Shown here piece by piece: positions 24,773 to 34,281 of a DNA stretch of 64,000 nt. Every line of letters starts with the position of its first letter. The first letter of the stretch is position 1. The stretch comes from Massilia sp. CFBP 13721 (lineage in GTDB: Bacteria > Pseudomonadota > Gammaproteobacteria > Burkholderiales > Burkholderiaceae_D): positions 124,001 through 188,000 of the forward strand of contig NZ_JACYUY010000002.1 in NCBI RefSeq assembly GCF_014842025.1, read 5' to 3'. The notes beneath the pieces are model-generated. The model made no database searches. It was not told where the DNA came from and saw nothing but the letters and a program-made list of their open reading frames with translations. Both the position numbers and the translations under genes were made by a program.

Positions 24773-24851
24773 CGGAAAATCCTTATCGATCGGCTATCGG
24801 TTGTGACGTGTTAGTGAACGTGCAAATGAGTAAGGGCGCACTGTTATGGCG

Positions 24852-24940
24852 CACTGCAACATAACTAGTGTAGTCCCGATGCTGAGTGCTGCAAAGCGAA
24901 ATTTGCCACTGTGTCATGTGCGCAATATTGCATTGCAGCA
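24852..24940. promoter_or_regulatory. TGC/GCA-rich region upstream of phasin, possible PhaR site
   Basis: Several TGCA, CTGCAA and GCAATATTGC blocks cluster 80-170 bases upstream of the phasin start. In PHA-producing bacteria PhaR represses phasin genes through TGC-rich repeats. The match here is qualitative only. Confidence 0.3.
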
Positions 24941-24968
24941 CCGTTACAATTGAACACCTAATACAACA

Positions 24969-24995
24969 TCGACAGTGATGGGAAATCGCTACAAT
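24969..24995 (+). promoter_or_regulatory. Candidate promoter of the deaminase gene
   Basis: TCGACA and TACAAT are each one base off consensus. The spacing of 15 bases is short. The -10 is 24 bases upstream of the ATG at 25020. Confidence 0.35.
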
Positions 24996-25019
24996 TATTC
25001 GACCTGAACGGGAGCGCCC

Positions 25020-26294
25020 ATGGACCTTGTACTACGTAATGCCACTCTGGCCGATGGCCGCAGCGGGATCGACGTCGGCGTCGCCGGCGGCCGCATCGCC
25101 GCTGTCGAAGCGCGCCTGCCGCTACAGGGCGCGCGCGAAATCGACGCCGGCGGCGACTTGCTGTCGGCGCCGTTTGTCGATGCCCATTTTCACATGGATG
25201 CCACGCTCAGCTATGGCCTGCCGCGCGTCAACCAATCTGGCACCTTGCTAGAAGGCATCGCGCTGTGGGGCGAACTGAAACCGCAACTGGCGCAGGAAGC
25301 GCTCATCGAGCGGGCGTTGCAATATTGCGACTGGGCCGTGGCGCGCGGCCTGCTGGCGATCCGCACCCACGTCGACATTTGCGACGACCGCCTGCTGGCC
25401 GTCGAAGCGCTGCTCGAGGTAAAACGGCGGGTGGCGCCGTACCTCGACCTGCAACTGGTCGCCTTTCCGCAGGATGGCCTGCTGCGCAGCCCGAGCGCTT
25501 TCGATAACCTGAAACGGGCGATCGTCATGGGCGTGGACGTGGTGGGCGGCATCCCCCATTTCGAGCGCACCATGGCGCAAGGGGCCGAGTCGGTGCGCCT
25601 GCTGTGCGAATTCGCGGCCGAACGTGGCTTGCGCGTGGACATGCACTGCGACGAGAGCGACGATCCGCTGTCGCGCCACATCGAGACGCTGGCGTACGAG
25701 ACCTGGCGCCTCGGCCTGCAGGGACGCGTCGCCGGCTCGCACTTGACCTCGATGCATTCGATGGACAATTATTATGTCAGCAAATTGCTGCCGCTGATCG
25801 CCGAGTCGGGCGTCGCGGCGATCGCGAATCCGCTGATTAACATCACCCTGCAGGGCCGCCACGACAGCTACCCCAAGCGGCGCGGCATGACGCGCGTGCC
25901 GGAATTGCTGGCCGCCGGCGTTGACGTCGCCTTTGGCCACGATTGCGTGATGGACCCCTGGTATGGCATGGGTTCGGGCGACATGCTGGAAGTGGCGCAC
26001 ATGGGCCTGCACGTGGCGCAAATGACGGGGCAGGCAGCCATGCTGCAGTGCTACCAGGCCATCACCGACACGCCGGCGCGCATCCTTGGCCTGGAAGGCT
26101 ACGGCATCGCCCCCGGCTGCAACGCCGACTTCGTCCTGCTCGACGCTTCCAGCCCGGTGGAGGCAATCCGCTTGCGCGCCGCGCGCCGCCTGGTGGTGCG
26201 CCGCGGGCAGGTCGTGGCCGAGGCGCCGCGCGCGGCCGCGGCCCTGCACCTGGCCGGACGCCCCGGCACGGTCGACTTCCGTATCAGGCGCTGA
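25020..26294 (+). CDS. CodA-family deaminase, predicted to act on 5-methylcytosine
   Basis: The 424-residue protein is an amidohydrolase closely resembling E. coli cytosine deaminase along its whole length. Metal and catalytic residues are all present: H56 and H58 (HFH), H209, E212 (MHCDES), H241 and D308 (FGHD). Q151 in AFPQDG matches the substrate-binding Gln. The residue after the catalytic Asp is Cys309, where E. coli CodA has Asp314. In published work on CodA homologues, loss of this Asp marks enzymes that deaminate 5-methylcytosine to thymine, which CodA cannot do. GGGAG precedes the ATG. No cytosine permease gene is adjacent; an acetyltransferase follows 58 bases later. Confidence 0.85.
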   Translation: MDLVLRNATLADGRSGIDVGVAGGRIAAVEARLPLQGAREIDAGGDLLSAPFVDAHFHMDATLSYGLPRVNQSGTLLEGIALWGELKPQLAQEALIERALQYCDWAVARGLLAIRTHVDICDDRLLAVEALLEVKRRVAPYLDLQLVAFPQDGLLRSPSAFDNLKRAIVMGVDVVGGIPHFERTMAQGAESVRLLCEFAAERGLRVDMHCDESDDPLSRHIETLAYETWRLGLQGRVAGSHLTSMHSMDNYYVSKLLPLIAESGVAAIANPLINITLQGRHDSYPKRRGMTRVPELLAAGVDVAFGHDCVMDPWYGMGSGDMLEVAHMGLHVAQMTGQAAMLQCYQAITDTPARILGLEGYGIAPGCNADFVLLDASSPVEAIRLRAARRLVVRRGQVVAEAPRAAAALHLAGRPGTVDFRIRR

Positions 26295-26309
26295 GTTCGT
26301 CAAAGCGGA

Positions 26310-26318
26310 TGCTAGAAT
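26310..26318 (+). promoter_or_regulatory. Extended -10 promoter element of the acetyltransferase gene
   Basis: TGCTAGAAT fits the extended -10 pattern TGn-TAnnnT. It lies 35 bases before the GTG start at 26353. The same nine bases occur before the DUF2946 gene at 53291. Confidence 0.45.
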
Positions 26319-26352
26319 CAATTTCATTTTTGATAAGAAGTATTGCCGAGCC

Positions 26353-26877
26353 GTGAAAGACCTCCAGATCCGCCCCGCAACCAGCGCCGATTTCGACGCC
26401 ATGTGGAACATTTTCAGCGCCCATGTGCATGCGGGGGAGACGTATCCGTTCGAGCCTGACACCACGCGCGAGGCGGTGCAGGCCTACTGGTTCGGTCCCG
26501 GCGTCACCAGCCGCGTGGCGGCGCTGGGCGAACGCGTGCTGGGCATGTACCGCGTGGTGCCGAACCAGCTCGGGCGCGGGCGCCACGTCGCCAACGCCTC
26601 CTACATGGTCAGCCCGGCGGCGCAGGGCGCGGGCGTGGGCCGCCTGCTGGGCGAGCACAGCATGCTGGAGGCGCGCAGCCAGGGTTACCTGGCGATGCAG
26701 TTCAACTACGTGGTCAGTACCAATACCGCCGCCGTCATGTTGTGGAAAAAGCTCGGCTTTGCCATCGTCGGCACGCTGCCCAAGGCCTTCCGCCACAAGC
26801 GCCTGGGCTATGTCGATGCCTACGTCATGTACCAGCTGCTGCAGGATCCGGACCACTGGCCGACCGCCGACGAATAA
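26353..26877 (+). CDS. GNAT-family N-acetyltransferase
   Basis: This 174-residue protein starts at GTG 26353, where the domain begins (KDLQIRPATSADF). The acetyl-CoA-binding region is YMVSPAAQGAGVGRLLGEHS, with the Gx-Gx-G type loop QGAGVG. The end shows WKKLGFAIVGTLPKAF, typical for the family. The acceptor substrate is unknown. The open frame extends upstream into the deaminase gene, but that part is a shadow of it. Confidence 0.83.
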   Translation: MKDLQIRPATSADFDAMWNIFSAHVHAGETYPFEPDTTREAVQAYWFGPGVTSRVAALGERVLGMYRVVPNQLGRGRHVANASYMVSPAAQGAGVGRLLGEHSMLEARSQGYLAMQFNYVVSTNTAAVMLWKKLGFAIVGTLPKAFRHKRLGYVDAYVMYQLLQDPDHWPTADE

Positions 26878-26987
26878 GCTGAGTTAAGCGCTTTGTTTCC
26901 GCACGGCTGCGGTGCAGCATGCCCGTATGCGCAGTGATAGGATGAGCTTGTCAATTCGACATCCAACCTACAACAGCCAAACCATCC

Positions 26988-27956
26988 ATGCATCCCGTCG
27001 AACCCGGTCCGAACGCAGCCTTCTACGTCGTCATGAACGCCGGCTCCGGCCATTCCGAAACGGCATTACGCGAATCGACCATCCGCGACGTGCTGGGAGC
27101 GGCCGGCCGCACCTGCCATCTCGAGGTCGTCGACGACCCGGGCAAGCTCGAAGACATCGCGCGCCGCATGGCGGTCCAGGCCAGGGACAACGATGGCGTC
27201 GTGGTCGCCGCCGGCGGCGACGGCACCATCAACACGGTGGCGCACGAGGCGGTGCGCCAGGGCTGCCTGTTCGGCGTGCTGCCGCAGGGAACCTTCAATT
27301 ATTTCGGCCGCACCCACGGCATTCCCGAAGACCTGGAAGAAGCCGTGCGCGCGCTGCTCGATGCCCGCGTCACGCCCGTCCAGATCGGCATGGTCAACGA
27401 CCGCATCTTCCTCGTCAACGCCAGTGTCGGCCTGTATCCGCAACTGCTGGAAGCGCGCGAACTGGATAAACGCCAGTACGGGCGCAGCCGCGTGGTGGCC
27501 ATCCTCTCGGCCCTGAAAACGGCGCTCGGGCGCCACCGTCCGCTGCGCATCCGGCTCGAGCTCGACGGCATCATGCGCAAACTGCGCACGCCGACCCTAT
27601 TCGTTGGCAACAACCGCCTGCAGATGGAGCAGGTCGGCCTGGAACCGATGGGCGAGGCGCTCGAGGAGGGCGAATTGGCCGCGATCGCGCCGCGCCCGGT
27701 GGGCAAGCTCGGCATGCTCGGCCTGCTGCTGCGCGGCGCCCTCGGACGCCTGGGCCAGGCCGAGAACGTGATCGCCTTTTCCTTCAAACGCTTGACGGTG
27801 AAGCATGCCGCGCTGTCGCCGCGCAAGCGCATCAAGGTCGCCACCGATGGCGAAGTCACGCACATGCGCATGCCGCTCGAGTTCCGCGTGGTGGAGGGAC
27901 GGCTGCTGCTGTTGAAACCGGCCGCCAGGCCGGCGGACGACGCGCAATCCGCTTAG
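26988..27956 (+). CDS. Diacylglycerol kinase-like lipid kinase
   Basis: The 322-residue protein has the DAGK catalytic fold, with N-terminal VVMNAGSGH, the nucleotide-binding GGDGT at residues 76-80 and LPQGTFNYF after it. Members phosphorylate diacylglycerol, ceramide-type or related lipids; some (YegS-like) act on phosphatidylglycerol. No membrane helix is seen; it should act at the inner face of the membrane. No clear Shine-Dalgarno precedes the ATG. The hybrid kinase gene follows 47 bases downstream. Confidence 0.83.
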   Translation: MHPVEPGPNAAFYVVMNAGSGHSETALRESTIRDVLGAAGRTCHLEVVDDPGKLEDIARRMAVQARDNDGVVVAAGGDGTINTVAHEAVRQGCLFGVLPQGTFNYFGRTHGIPEDLEEAVRALLDARVTPVQIGMVNDRIFLVNASVGLYPQLLEARELDKRQYGRSRVVAILSALKTALGRHRPLRIRLELDGIMRKLRTPTLFVGNNRLQMEQVGLEPMGEALEEGELAAIAPRPVGKLGMLGLLLRGALGRLGQAENVIAFSFKRLTVKHAALSPRKRIKVATDGEVTHMRMPLEFRVVEGRLLLLKPAARPADDAQSA

Positions 27957-28003
27957 AGCAGCGGCGGTGCGGCCCCGTGCGGCCGTTGTCGGTAAAATGC
28001 ACC

Positions 28004-30925
28004 ATGACTATCCGACCGGACTATGCGGCGCTGTTCGTGGCTTCGCCCTATCCCTACCTGCTGATCGATCCTGGCTTCGTCATCATCGGCGCCAATCCGG
28101 CCTACCTGCGCACCACCGGCAGGGCCGCGCAGGACATCGTCGGCAAACCGATCTTCGACGCCTTTCCCGTCGACCCGGACCATCCCGAATCGACCAACCT
28201 CGACGAAGTACGGGCATCGATCAAGTGCGCCATCGCGACGCGCCAGCCGCATACCAGCGCCTTGCTGCGCTACGCGATCCCGGTCGCGACGGCTGGCGGC
28301 GGCGTTTCGTTCGAAGAGCGCTACTGGAGCGCGGTGCATAGTCCGGTGCTGGACGACACCGGCGAGGTCCTCTACGTGGCCCAGACCGCGATCGACGTCA
28401 CGAGCCTGTACCGCTTCGATCCCTCCAGCGGGAAGTATTACCTGAAGCAGGAGGCGAATGCGGTGCCGGACATCGAGCAGATGAACCGGCTGCAAATGCA
28501 CGAGACGATGGTGCGCATCCTCAACGACGAGCGCAGCCAGCTGCAGAATCTGTTCGACCACGCGCCCGGCTTCATCGCTTTCCTGTCCGGCGCGGACCAT
28601 ACCTTTGACATGGTCAACGAAGCCTTTTATCGGCTGGTGGGGCGCCGACCCATCATCGGCAAGCCGGCGGCAGAGGCGCTGCCCGAACTGGTGGGGCAGG
28701 GTTTCAAGGAGCTGCTCGACCAGGCGGCGCGCAGCGGCGAACCGGTCGTGCTGCGCGAGCGCCGCATCACGCTGTATCGCGAACCCGGCGCCGTGCCGGA
28801 AGACCGCTATGTGGACTTGCTGTTCCAGCCGATGCCCGGCCACGGCAAGCGGGTGATGGGCATTTTCGTGCAGGGGAACGACGTCAGCGGCGCCTACCAC
28901 GCCAATCGCGCGCTGTCTGAAAAGGTGCAGCAACTCGAAGCGATCCGCTCGAGCCAGGCCTTTCAGCTGGAACTGGCGGACCGCATCCGCCAGCTGGACG
29001 ACCCCGACCAGGTCATGGAAGCCGCCTGCGAACTGCTGGGCCGCAAACTGGGCGTCACGCGCGTGCTGTACGCCGAAGTCGACGACACGCGCGGCACGCT
29101 GTTCATCCGGCGCGACTGGAACCTGGCGGGATCGGCCAGCCTGGCCGGGCAGACCAAGACCCTCGACGACTTCGGTCCCGACATGATCGCCGACCTGCGT
29201 GGCGGCCGCGCGGTGGCCAACGGCGACGTGAGGCGCGATCCGCGCACGGCGGACCACGTCGCCGCCTACGACAAGATCGGCGTGCGCGCCGACCTGCTAC
29301 TGCCCCTGGTGCGCGGCAGCCGGCTGCGCGTCGTGCTGACGATTCACAACGCCACGGCGCGCGAATGGCGCGAGGACGAAGTGCAGCTTGCGCAAGACAT
29401 GGCCGAACGCACCTGGTCGGCGGTCGAGGCGGCGCAGGCGCAGGCGGCGCTGCGCGCCGAGCGCGACCAGAGCCAGTACATCTTCGACAGCATGGCCGAA
29501 GGTTTCGCGGTGCTCGACCGCGACTGGACCATCGTACGCATGAACGCGGAGGGACTGCGGCTGACGCAGACTTCGGCCAGCCAGGTGATCGGACGGAGCC
29601 ACTGGGATGTATTCCCCCACCTTAAAAATTCCGAATCCGAGAGTATTTACCGCCGAGTCATGGCGACCGGGAAAACGGAAATCATCGAAACCCTGCACGT
29701 CATGCCCGACGGGACAGAGATGTGGAGCGAGGTACGCACCCACCGTTCGCTCGACGGCGGCATCGCCTTCTTCTTCCGCGACGTCACCGAGCGCCGCCTG
29801 GCGCAGGAACAGCTGAAAACGGCCGACCGCCGCAAGGACGAATTCCTGGCCATGCTGGCGCACGAACTGCGCAACCCGCTGGCGCCGATCGGCGCCGCCG
29901 CCCAGCTGCTGCGCATGGGCCGGCTCGACGAAGCGCGGGTGCGCCACACGAGCCAGATCATCGGCCGCCAGGTCGACCATATGACGCACCTGATCAACGA
30001 CCTGCTCGACGTGTCGCGCGTGACGCGCGGCCTGGTCACGCTCGACAACGCGGCCCAGGACGTCCAGCAGGTCGTCATGGAAGCGGTGGAGCAGGTCACG
30101 CCCCTGATCCAGGCGCGGCGCCACCAGCTGGCCCTGCACCTGCCGCCGCAGGCGACCAGCGTCATCGGCGACAAGAAGCGCCTGGTGCAGGTGTTCACGA
30201 ACATCCTGGCGAATGCGGCCAAGTACACCGACGAAGGCGGCAGCATCAGCCTGCGCGCCGAGGTCGACGGCGCCCACGTGCGCATCGAGGTGACGGACAA
30301 CGGCATCGGCATGGCGCCCGAGCTGGCGGCGCACGTGTTCGAACTGTTCGCCCAGGCCGAACGCAGCTCGGACCGCTCGGCCGGTGGCCTGGGATTGGGG
30401 CTGGCGCTGGTGAAAAGCCTGGTCGAACTGCACAAGGGCACGGTGGCCTGCCACAGCGACGGTGCCGGCCAGGGCAGCACCTTCAGCGTCTGCCTGCCGC
30501 GCCTGGCCGCGCAGGAACATCCGCCAGCGCCGGCGGCAGGCGAGCACCCCCTGCAGGCGGGTCCCCACGGCTTGCGCATCCTGATCGTGGACGACAACGC
30601 CGACGCGGCGGCGATGCTGGCGATGCTGCTCGAAGCCTCGGGCCACCAGGTCGCGGTCGAACACGACGCGCGCAAAGGCCTGGCACGCGCGCAGGCCGAC
30701 CAGCCCGACGCCTGCCTGCTCGACATCGGCCTGCCCGACATGGACGGCAACGAACTGGCACGGCGCCTGCGTGCGCTGCCCGAGACGGCCGGTACGCTGC
30801 TGATCGCCGTCACCGGCTACGGCCAGGAAGCCGACCGCCAGCGCACGGCGGCGGCGGGCTTCGACCACCACCTGGTCAAGCCGCTCGATCCGAAGCAGTT
30901 GTTTGCGATACTGGGGACGGTCTAA
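28004..30925 (+). CDS. Hybrid sensor histidine kinase with PAS, GAF and receiver domains
   Basis: This 973-residue cytoplasmic protein starts at ATG 28004 (MTIRPDYAALF); an in-frame GTG at 27977 is possible. Order of domains: PAS (about 5-130), a linker, a second PAS (about 175-300), GAF (about 315-470), a third PAS (about 485-600), HisKA with H620 in MLAHELRNPLA, HATPase with NILANAAKY and GLGLGLALV, and a C-terminal receiver with D907 in CLLDIGLPD. There are no membrane segments, so inputs are intracellular (redox, light or ligand). The receiver allows an internal phosphorelay. TAAAAT ends only 5 bases before the ATG, which could mean a leaderless transcript. Confidence 0.88.
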   Translation: MTIRPDYAALFVASPYPYLLIDPGFVIIGANPAYLRTTGRAAQDIVGKPIFDAFPVDPDHPESTNLDEVRASIKCAIATRQPHTSALLRYAIPVATAGGGVSFEERYWSAVHSPVLDDTGEVLYVAQTAIDVTSLYRFDPSSGKYYLKQEANAVPDIEQMNRLQMHETMVRILNDERSQLQNLFDHAPGFIAFLSGADHTFDMVNEAFYRLVGRRPIIGKPAAEALPELVGQGFKELLDQAARSGEPVVLRERRITLYREPGAVPEDRYVDLLFQPMPGHGKRVMGIFVQGNDVSGAYHANRALSEKVQQLEAIRSSQAFQLELADRIRQLDDPDQVMEAACELLGRKLGVTRVLYAEVDDTRGTLFIRRDWNLAGSASLAGQTKTLDDFGPDMIADLRGGRAVANGDVRRDPRTADHVAAYDKIGVRADLLLPLVRGSRLRVVLTIHNATAREWREDEVQLAQDMAERTWSAVEAAQAQAALRAERDQSQYIFDSMAEGFAVLDRDWTIVRMNAEGLRLTQTSASQVIGRSHWDVFPHLKNSESESIYRRVMATGKTEIIETLHVMPDGTEMWSEVRTHRSLDGGIAFFFRDVTERRLAQEQLKTADRRKDEFLAMLAHELRNPLAPIGAAAQLLRMGRLDEARVRHTSQIIGRQVDHMTHLINDLLDVSRVTRGLVTLDNAAQDVQQVVMEAVEQVTPLIQARRHQLALHLPPQATSVIGDKKRLVQVFTNILANAAKYTDEGGSISLRAEVDGAHVRIEVTDNGIGMAPELAAHVFELFAQAERSSDRSAGGLGLGLALVKSLVELHKGTVACHSDGAGQGSTFSVCLPRLAAQEHPPAPAAGEHPLQAGPHGLRILIVDDNADAAAMLAMLLEASGHQVAVEHDARKGLARAQADQPDACLLDIGLPDMDGNELARRLRALPETAGTLLIAVTGYGQEADRQRTAAAGFDHHLVKPLDPKQLFAILGTV

Positions 30926-30941
30926 TGTGGGGCGCTGCACG

Positions 30942-31355
30942 CGTGCGTTGAACGCGTGGGCGGCGCATACGCTGCGTCTGTTCATAGCGCGGGGTAGAGC
31001 CGCCCACCTTACGTCGTGCTGCCGGCACTATCGGCACGGGTCCGGCATACTCGTAAGGTGGGCGGCTCCACTCCGGCACGTGAACATCGTCACCGCTAAC
31101 GCCGCCCACGCGTTCAACCGGCTCCGGAAACCTCGCGACGGTTCAAACGTGCGTTGAACGCGTGGGCGGCGCATATGCTGCGTCTGTTCATAGCGCGGGG
31201 TGGAGCCGACCACCCTACGGCCTGCCGGGTTTGGTAGGGTGGGCGCCCCGAGCCCACGCGTAACGATGCGCAGACGCGGCACGCATTTGTAGGGTGGTCG
31301 GCTCCACCCGGCGATATGCACACATGCGGCACGTGCGCCGCCCACGCGTTCAACC
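30942..31355. repeat. Cluster of intergenic palindromic repeat units
   Basis: The whole gap between the hybrid kinase and the six-hairpin glycosidase is repeat DNA. A 61-base direct repeat (30942-31002 and 31148-31208, 2 mismatches) is interleaved with inverted units. GAGCCGCCCACCTTACG at about 30997-31013 faces CGTAAGGTGGGCGGCTC at about 31052-31068. GTTGAACGCGTGGGCGGCG arms face CGCCGCCCACGCGTTCAAC arms. I see no gene in it. Confidence 0.85.
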
Positions 31356-31364
31356 GGCGCGCGC

Positions 31365-34268
31365 TCACTCCACCCGCTGCACCCTCACCCCGAACAGGTC
31401 GAAGCGATTCGACGGCCCGCCCGTACCGCCGGCGCCACTGAAGCTGGCGTTGCTCTCCAGGTAGCTCATGTTATAGAAATCGATCATGCGAATGCGGTAG
31501 GCGCCCGGCTGCAGGCGCACACTCAAGGGTGTCGACAGCGTCGCCGGCACTGCGCCGCCCGCCGGCCTGGTGTGCGGCAGTTGCACCACGCCGGCCGCCA
31601 GCGTGCGCCCGGCCGCATCCTCGACCTGCAGCCATTTGACGCCGGCACTGATGCCCAGGTTGATCTGGTTCGCCTCGTTGCGGTAGCGCAGCTGCAGCGC
31701 ATAGGTGCCCGCTGCCTCGATGCGCAGGTCGCGCAGTTCGAAACGGTCTTGCGGCGCGCCCCAGTTGGCCAGGTAGGGCGACGTACCGGCGGTCGCCTTC
31801 AGGCTCGCTACCACGCGCGCATCGGACACGGGAATCTCGACCGCCGCATCCACGCAGCGTGGCGCGCTGTGGTGGCTGCGGTTGCCGGACTCCTGGTACT
31901 GCGCCTCGACCGCGTAGCAGGCGTAGGGATGCACTTCGGGGTCGCGCCATTCGCCCGGTTTGACGTTGGCGGCGACCTGCCTGCCGTTGCGGTAGACGTG
32001 GTACACGGTGGCGGCGCCCTGGTTCGCGCCGGCCGTGAAGTACAGGCGCGCGTGATCGTCGCCTTCGCGCACCAGCGACGCGATGACCGGCTCGGGCGGG
32101 GCGAACACGGCCGGCGCTTCGACGTACGAGGCGGCGTTGACGCGGCGGATGGCATTATCGCCCGCCACCACCGCGCCGAGCGCGATCTCGATGGTGTCGC
32201 CGTCGCGCAGCTTGTCCCAGGCGATGGTGCTGCCCGCCGGCGCGCCGTTGAGCAGCACCTTGTCGACCCGGTGGACACCCGGCGCCGTGCTGGCCGGGGG
32301 CAGCAGCAAGCGCACCGAGACGCGAACACCGCGCAGGCGCAGGTTGTGCAGCATTGCCTGGCCGGTGCCGGCAAAGGTCTCGCGGCGCAGCGTGGTGGTG
32401 ACGAAGGGCCGCAGCGCGATACCCGCATCGGTCGCCGTCACGCCGAACACCTGTTCGACCACCATGCCGAGGTAGGCGCCGACCGACCATAGCTGGCGGC
32501 GCGAATTGATGACGGGGCCGGTCAGCCCTGGGTGTTTTTCGTCGAGCAACAGCGGCTGGCCGGACAGCCACTCGAGGTTTTCCATATTCGACATGTTCAA
32601 CGCCGCGCCGCGCATCAGCGAGGCATAGGCGGCGTCGGCCACCGCCGCATTGCCGACCTGGGCCGCGGCCTTCAGGCCATAGCCGGTAACGAAGGGCCAG
32701 ATGGCGCGGTTGTGATACACCGGCATGCCCGGCTGCTGGGGCCAGATCACCGGTGGCCCCATCGGCCCGTGCGGGTAGCGTGCGAGGATGCTGCGCGCCT
32801 GCTCGGCGCTGGCGATGCCGGTGATGATCGCCAGCGATTGGCCGAGCCAGTCGAATTTGTGCAGCGGCGCGCCGTCGAAGTGGGCGGCGGTGAGGCTGCT
32901 GTACATGCCGGCCTCGGGCAGCCACAGCTTGGCGTTGATGGCCTCCTTGAGTGCAGCCGCCCACGCCGTGTAGCGCGCGGCGCGTGCAGTGTCTCCCGCT
33001 TCGCGCGCAAGGCGGGCGGTGAGGCTTAAAGCCTGGTAGTGGGCGGCATTGGTCGACACCGATTTCGACCCCGCCATCGCCGCCAGGTCGTCGGTGATCC
33101 AGGCGGCGTAGCTCTGGTCGCGCCAGTCGAGGAAGGATTGTTCGCCGGTGTACAGGCCATCCGCCGCGTCGAAGGCGGCGATGCGGTCGTTCTCGAGCGT
33201 GTTGGTGAGGGCTGCAAGCGCGCGCGCGGCAAAGGCGGCGCGTTCGGCGGCGGGCAGGGTGCGCAGGGTTTCCTCGGCCGCAAAGGCCCAGGCGACGCGG
33301 TCGGTACTGACCGGCCAGCTGCCGCCGCTGCCGGTATCCTGCACAATTTGCACATTCGGCTGCCCGCTGCCCGCAACCTGCGGCGCTTGCGGCGCGTTCT
33401 TCCTGAAACCGGCCAGCTTGAATGCGAGCGAATTGCGCACCCGCGCCGGATCGAGCAGGGCCAGGCCGAGGTCGGCCGCATACGACAGGTCGCGCGTCCA
33501 GACGTAATGCCACTTTTCTCCGGTCTCGAAGCAGTCGCAGGGAATCGCCGCGCCGCCGTTGTAGTTGCCATCGCGGATTTCACTGACCGCATCCTGGCGC
33601 ATCTCGCTCGCCGCCAGCGCGAACAGCGCGTCGAAGGCGAGGTTCCCGCTGCGCAGATAAGGCAGGTCGGCGCTTTCGGCGTAGCTGCTGTGCTGCGGCA
33701 GCGGGTCGCGCAGCTGCATGGTGGTCGAATGGGTGTAGCTGCGCAGCTGGGCTTCGGGATCGGCGATCGAAAAGCGCGCTGTCTCCTGCTTGTCGTCCCA
33801 GGTGGGAAAGCCGAGTGTCGCCACGCGCGCACGGCCGGCATGCGGATCGGGAACTGCGCCGCTTTTGGGCTCGGCCAGGCGCGTGATACGCAATTGCGGC
33901 GCGGCCGGCTTCGAAGCATCGAGCGTGAAGCGGTAGGTGCCGGTGCGCGCCACGAACAGCGTCGCCTCGGGGCCGGCACGGGTGGCCAATTGCACCGGCT
34001 GATCGGGCTTGACGGCGACGCTGGCCGCCGGGTTCGGCACCCACTCCCGGCTCCAGTCGCCATTGCCCAGCTTGAAGCCGTGGTTGCCGGGGCTGACCAG
34101 GATGTCGGCCTGGTAGACCCCATTTCCCTTGTGCTGCAAGGCGTTGTCCAGGCCCCAGGCATTGAAGCCGCCGCGAATGTAGAAGGCTTCGCGCAGCGGG
34201 CCGGGATCAGCGGCGACGGCGCTGCTTGCAGCGAGGAAGGTGGGCAGCAGCCAGCGGGGAGAGATCAT
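31365..34268 (-). CDS. Exported six-hairpin glycosidase, glucoamylase/debranching-like
   Basis: The 967-residue protein has a signal peptide (about 20 residues). An N-terminal CBM-like beta domain (FYIRGGFNAWGL... VSPGNHGFKLG, about 27-75) suggests alpha-glucan binding. The catalytic part (about 195-660) resembles (alpha/alpha)6-barrel enzymes, with KWHYVWTRDLSYAADLGL, WPVSTDRVAWAF, SFLDWRDQSY and YHNRAIWPFVTGYGL. A C-terminal beta region (about 750-967) may be a second carbohydrate-binding module. I cannot assign a GH number with certainty (GH15- or GH63-like). It is the last of three exported glycosidases in one operon, 13 bases after the GH133-type gene, so it probably trims maltodextrin branches in the periplasm. 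Confidence 0.65.
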   Translation of the reverse strand: MISPRWLLPTFLAASSAVAADPGPLREAFYIRGGFNAWGLDNALQHKGNGVYQADILVSPGNHGFKLGNGDWSREWVPNPAASVAVKPDQPVQLATRAGPEATLFVARTGTYRFTLDASKPAAPQLRITRLAEPKSGAVPDPHAGRARVATLGFPTWDDKQETARFSIADPEAQLRSYTHSTTMQLRDPLPQHSSYAESADLPYLRSGNLAFDALFALAASEMRQDAVSEIRDGNYNGGAAIPCDCFETGEKWHYVWTRDLSYAADLGLALLDPARVRNSLAFKLAGFRKNAPQAPQVAGSGQPNVQIVQDTGSGGSWPVSTDRVAWAFAAEETLRTLPAAERAAFAARALAALTNTLENDRIAAFDAADGLYTGEQSFLDWRDQSYAAWITDDLAAMAGSKSVSTNAAHYQALSLTARLAREAGDTARAARYTAWAAALKEAINAKLWLPEAGMYSSLTAAHFDGAPLHKFDWLGQSLAIITGIASAEQARSILARYPHGPMGPPVIWPQQPGMPVYHNRAIWPFVTGYGLKAAAQVGNAAVADAAYASLMRGAALNMSNMENLEWLSGQPLLLDEKHPGLTGPVINSRRQLWSVGAYLGMVVEQVFGVTATDAGIALRPFVTTTLRRETFAGTGQAMLHNLRLRGVRVSVRLLLPPASTAPGVHRVDKVLLNGAPAGSTIAWDKLRDGDTIEIALGAVVAGDNAIRRVNAASYVEAPAVFAPPEPVIASLVREGDDHARLYFTAGANQGAATVYHVYRNGRQVAANVKPGEWRDPEVHPYACYAVEAQYQESGNRSHHSAPRCVDAAVEIPVSDARVVASLKATAGTSPYLANWGAPQDRFELRDLRIEAAGTYALQLRYRNEANQINLGISAGVKWLQVEDAAGRTLAAGVVQLPHTRPAGGAVPATLSTPLSVRLQPGAYRIRMIDFYNMSYLESNASFSGAGGTGGPSNRFDLFGVRVQRVE

Positions 34269-34281
34269 GTGAGACCTTTAG

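Noticed and set aside
26086..26352. Upstream extension of the acetyltransferase frame.
   Set aside because: It overlaps the end of the deaminase gene and the domain starts exactly at GTG 26353.
30942..31355. CRISPR array.
   Set aside because: The repeats are inverted, few, irregularly spaced and palindromic throughout; there are no unique spacers of equal size and no cas genes.
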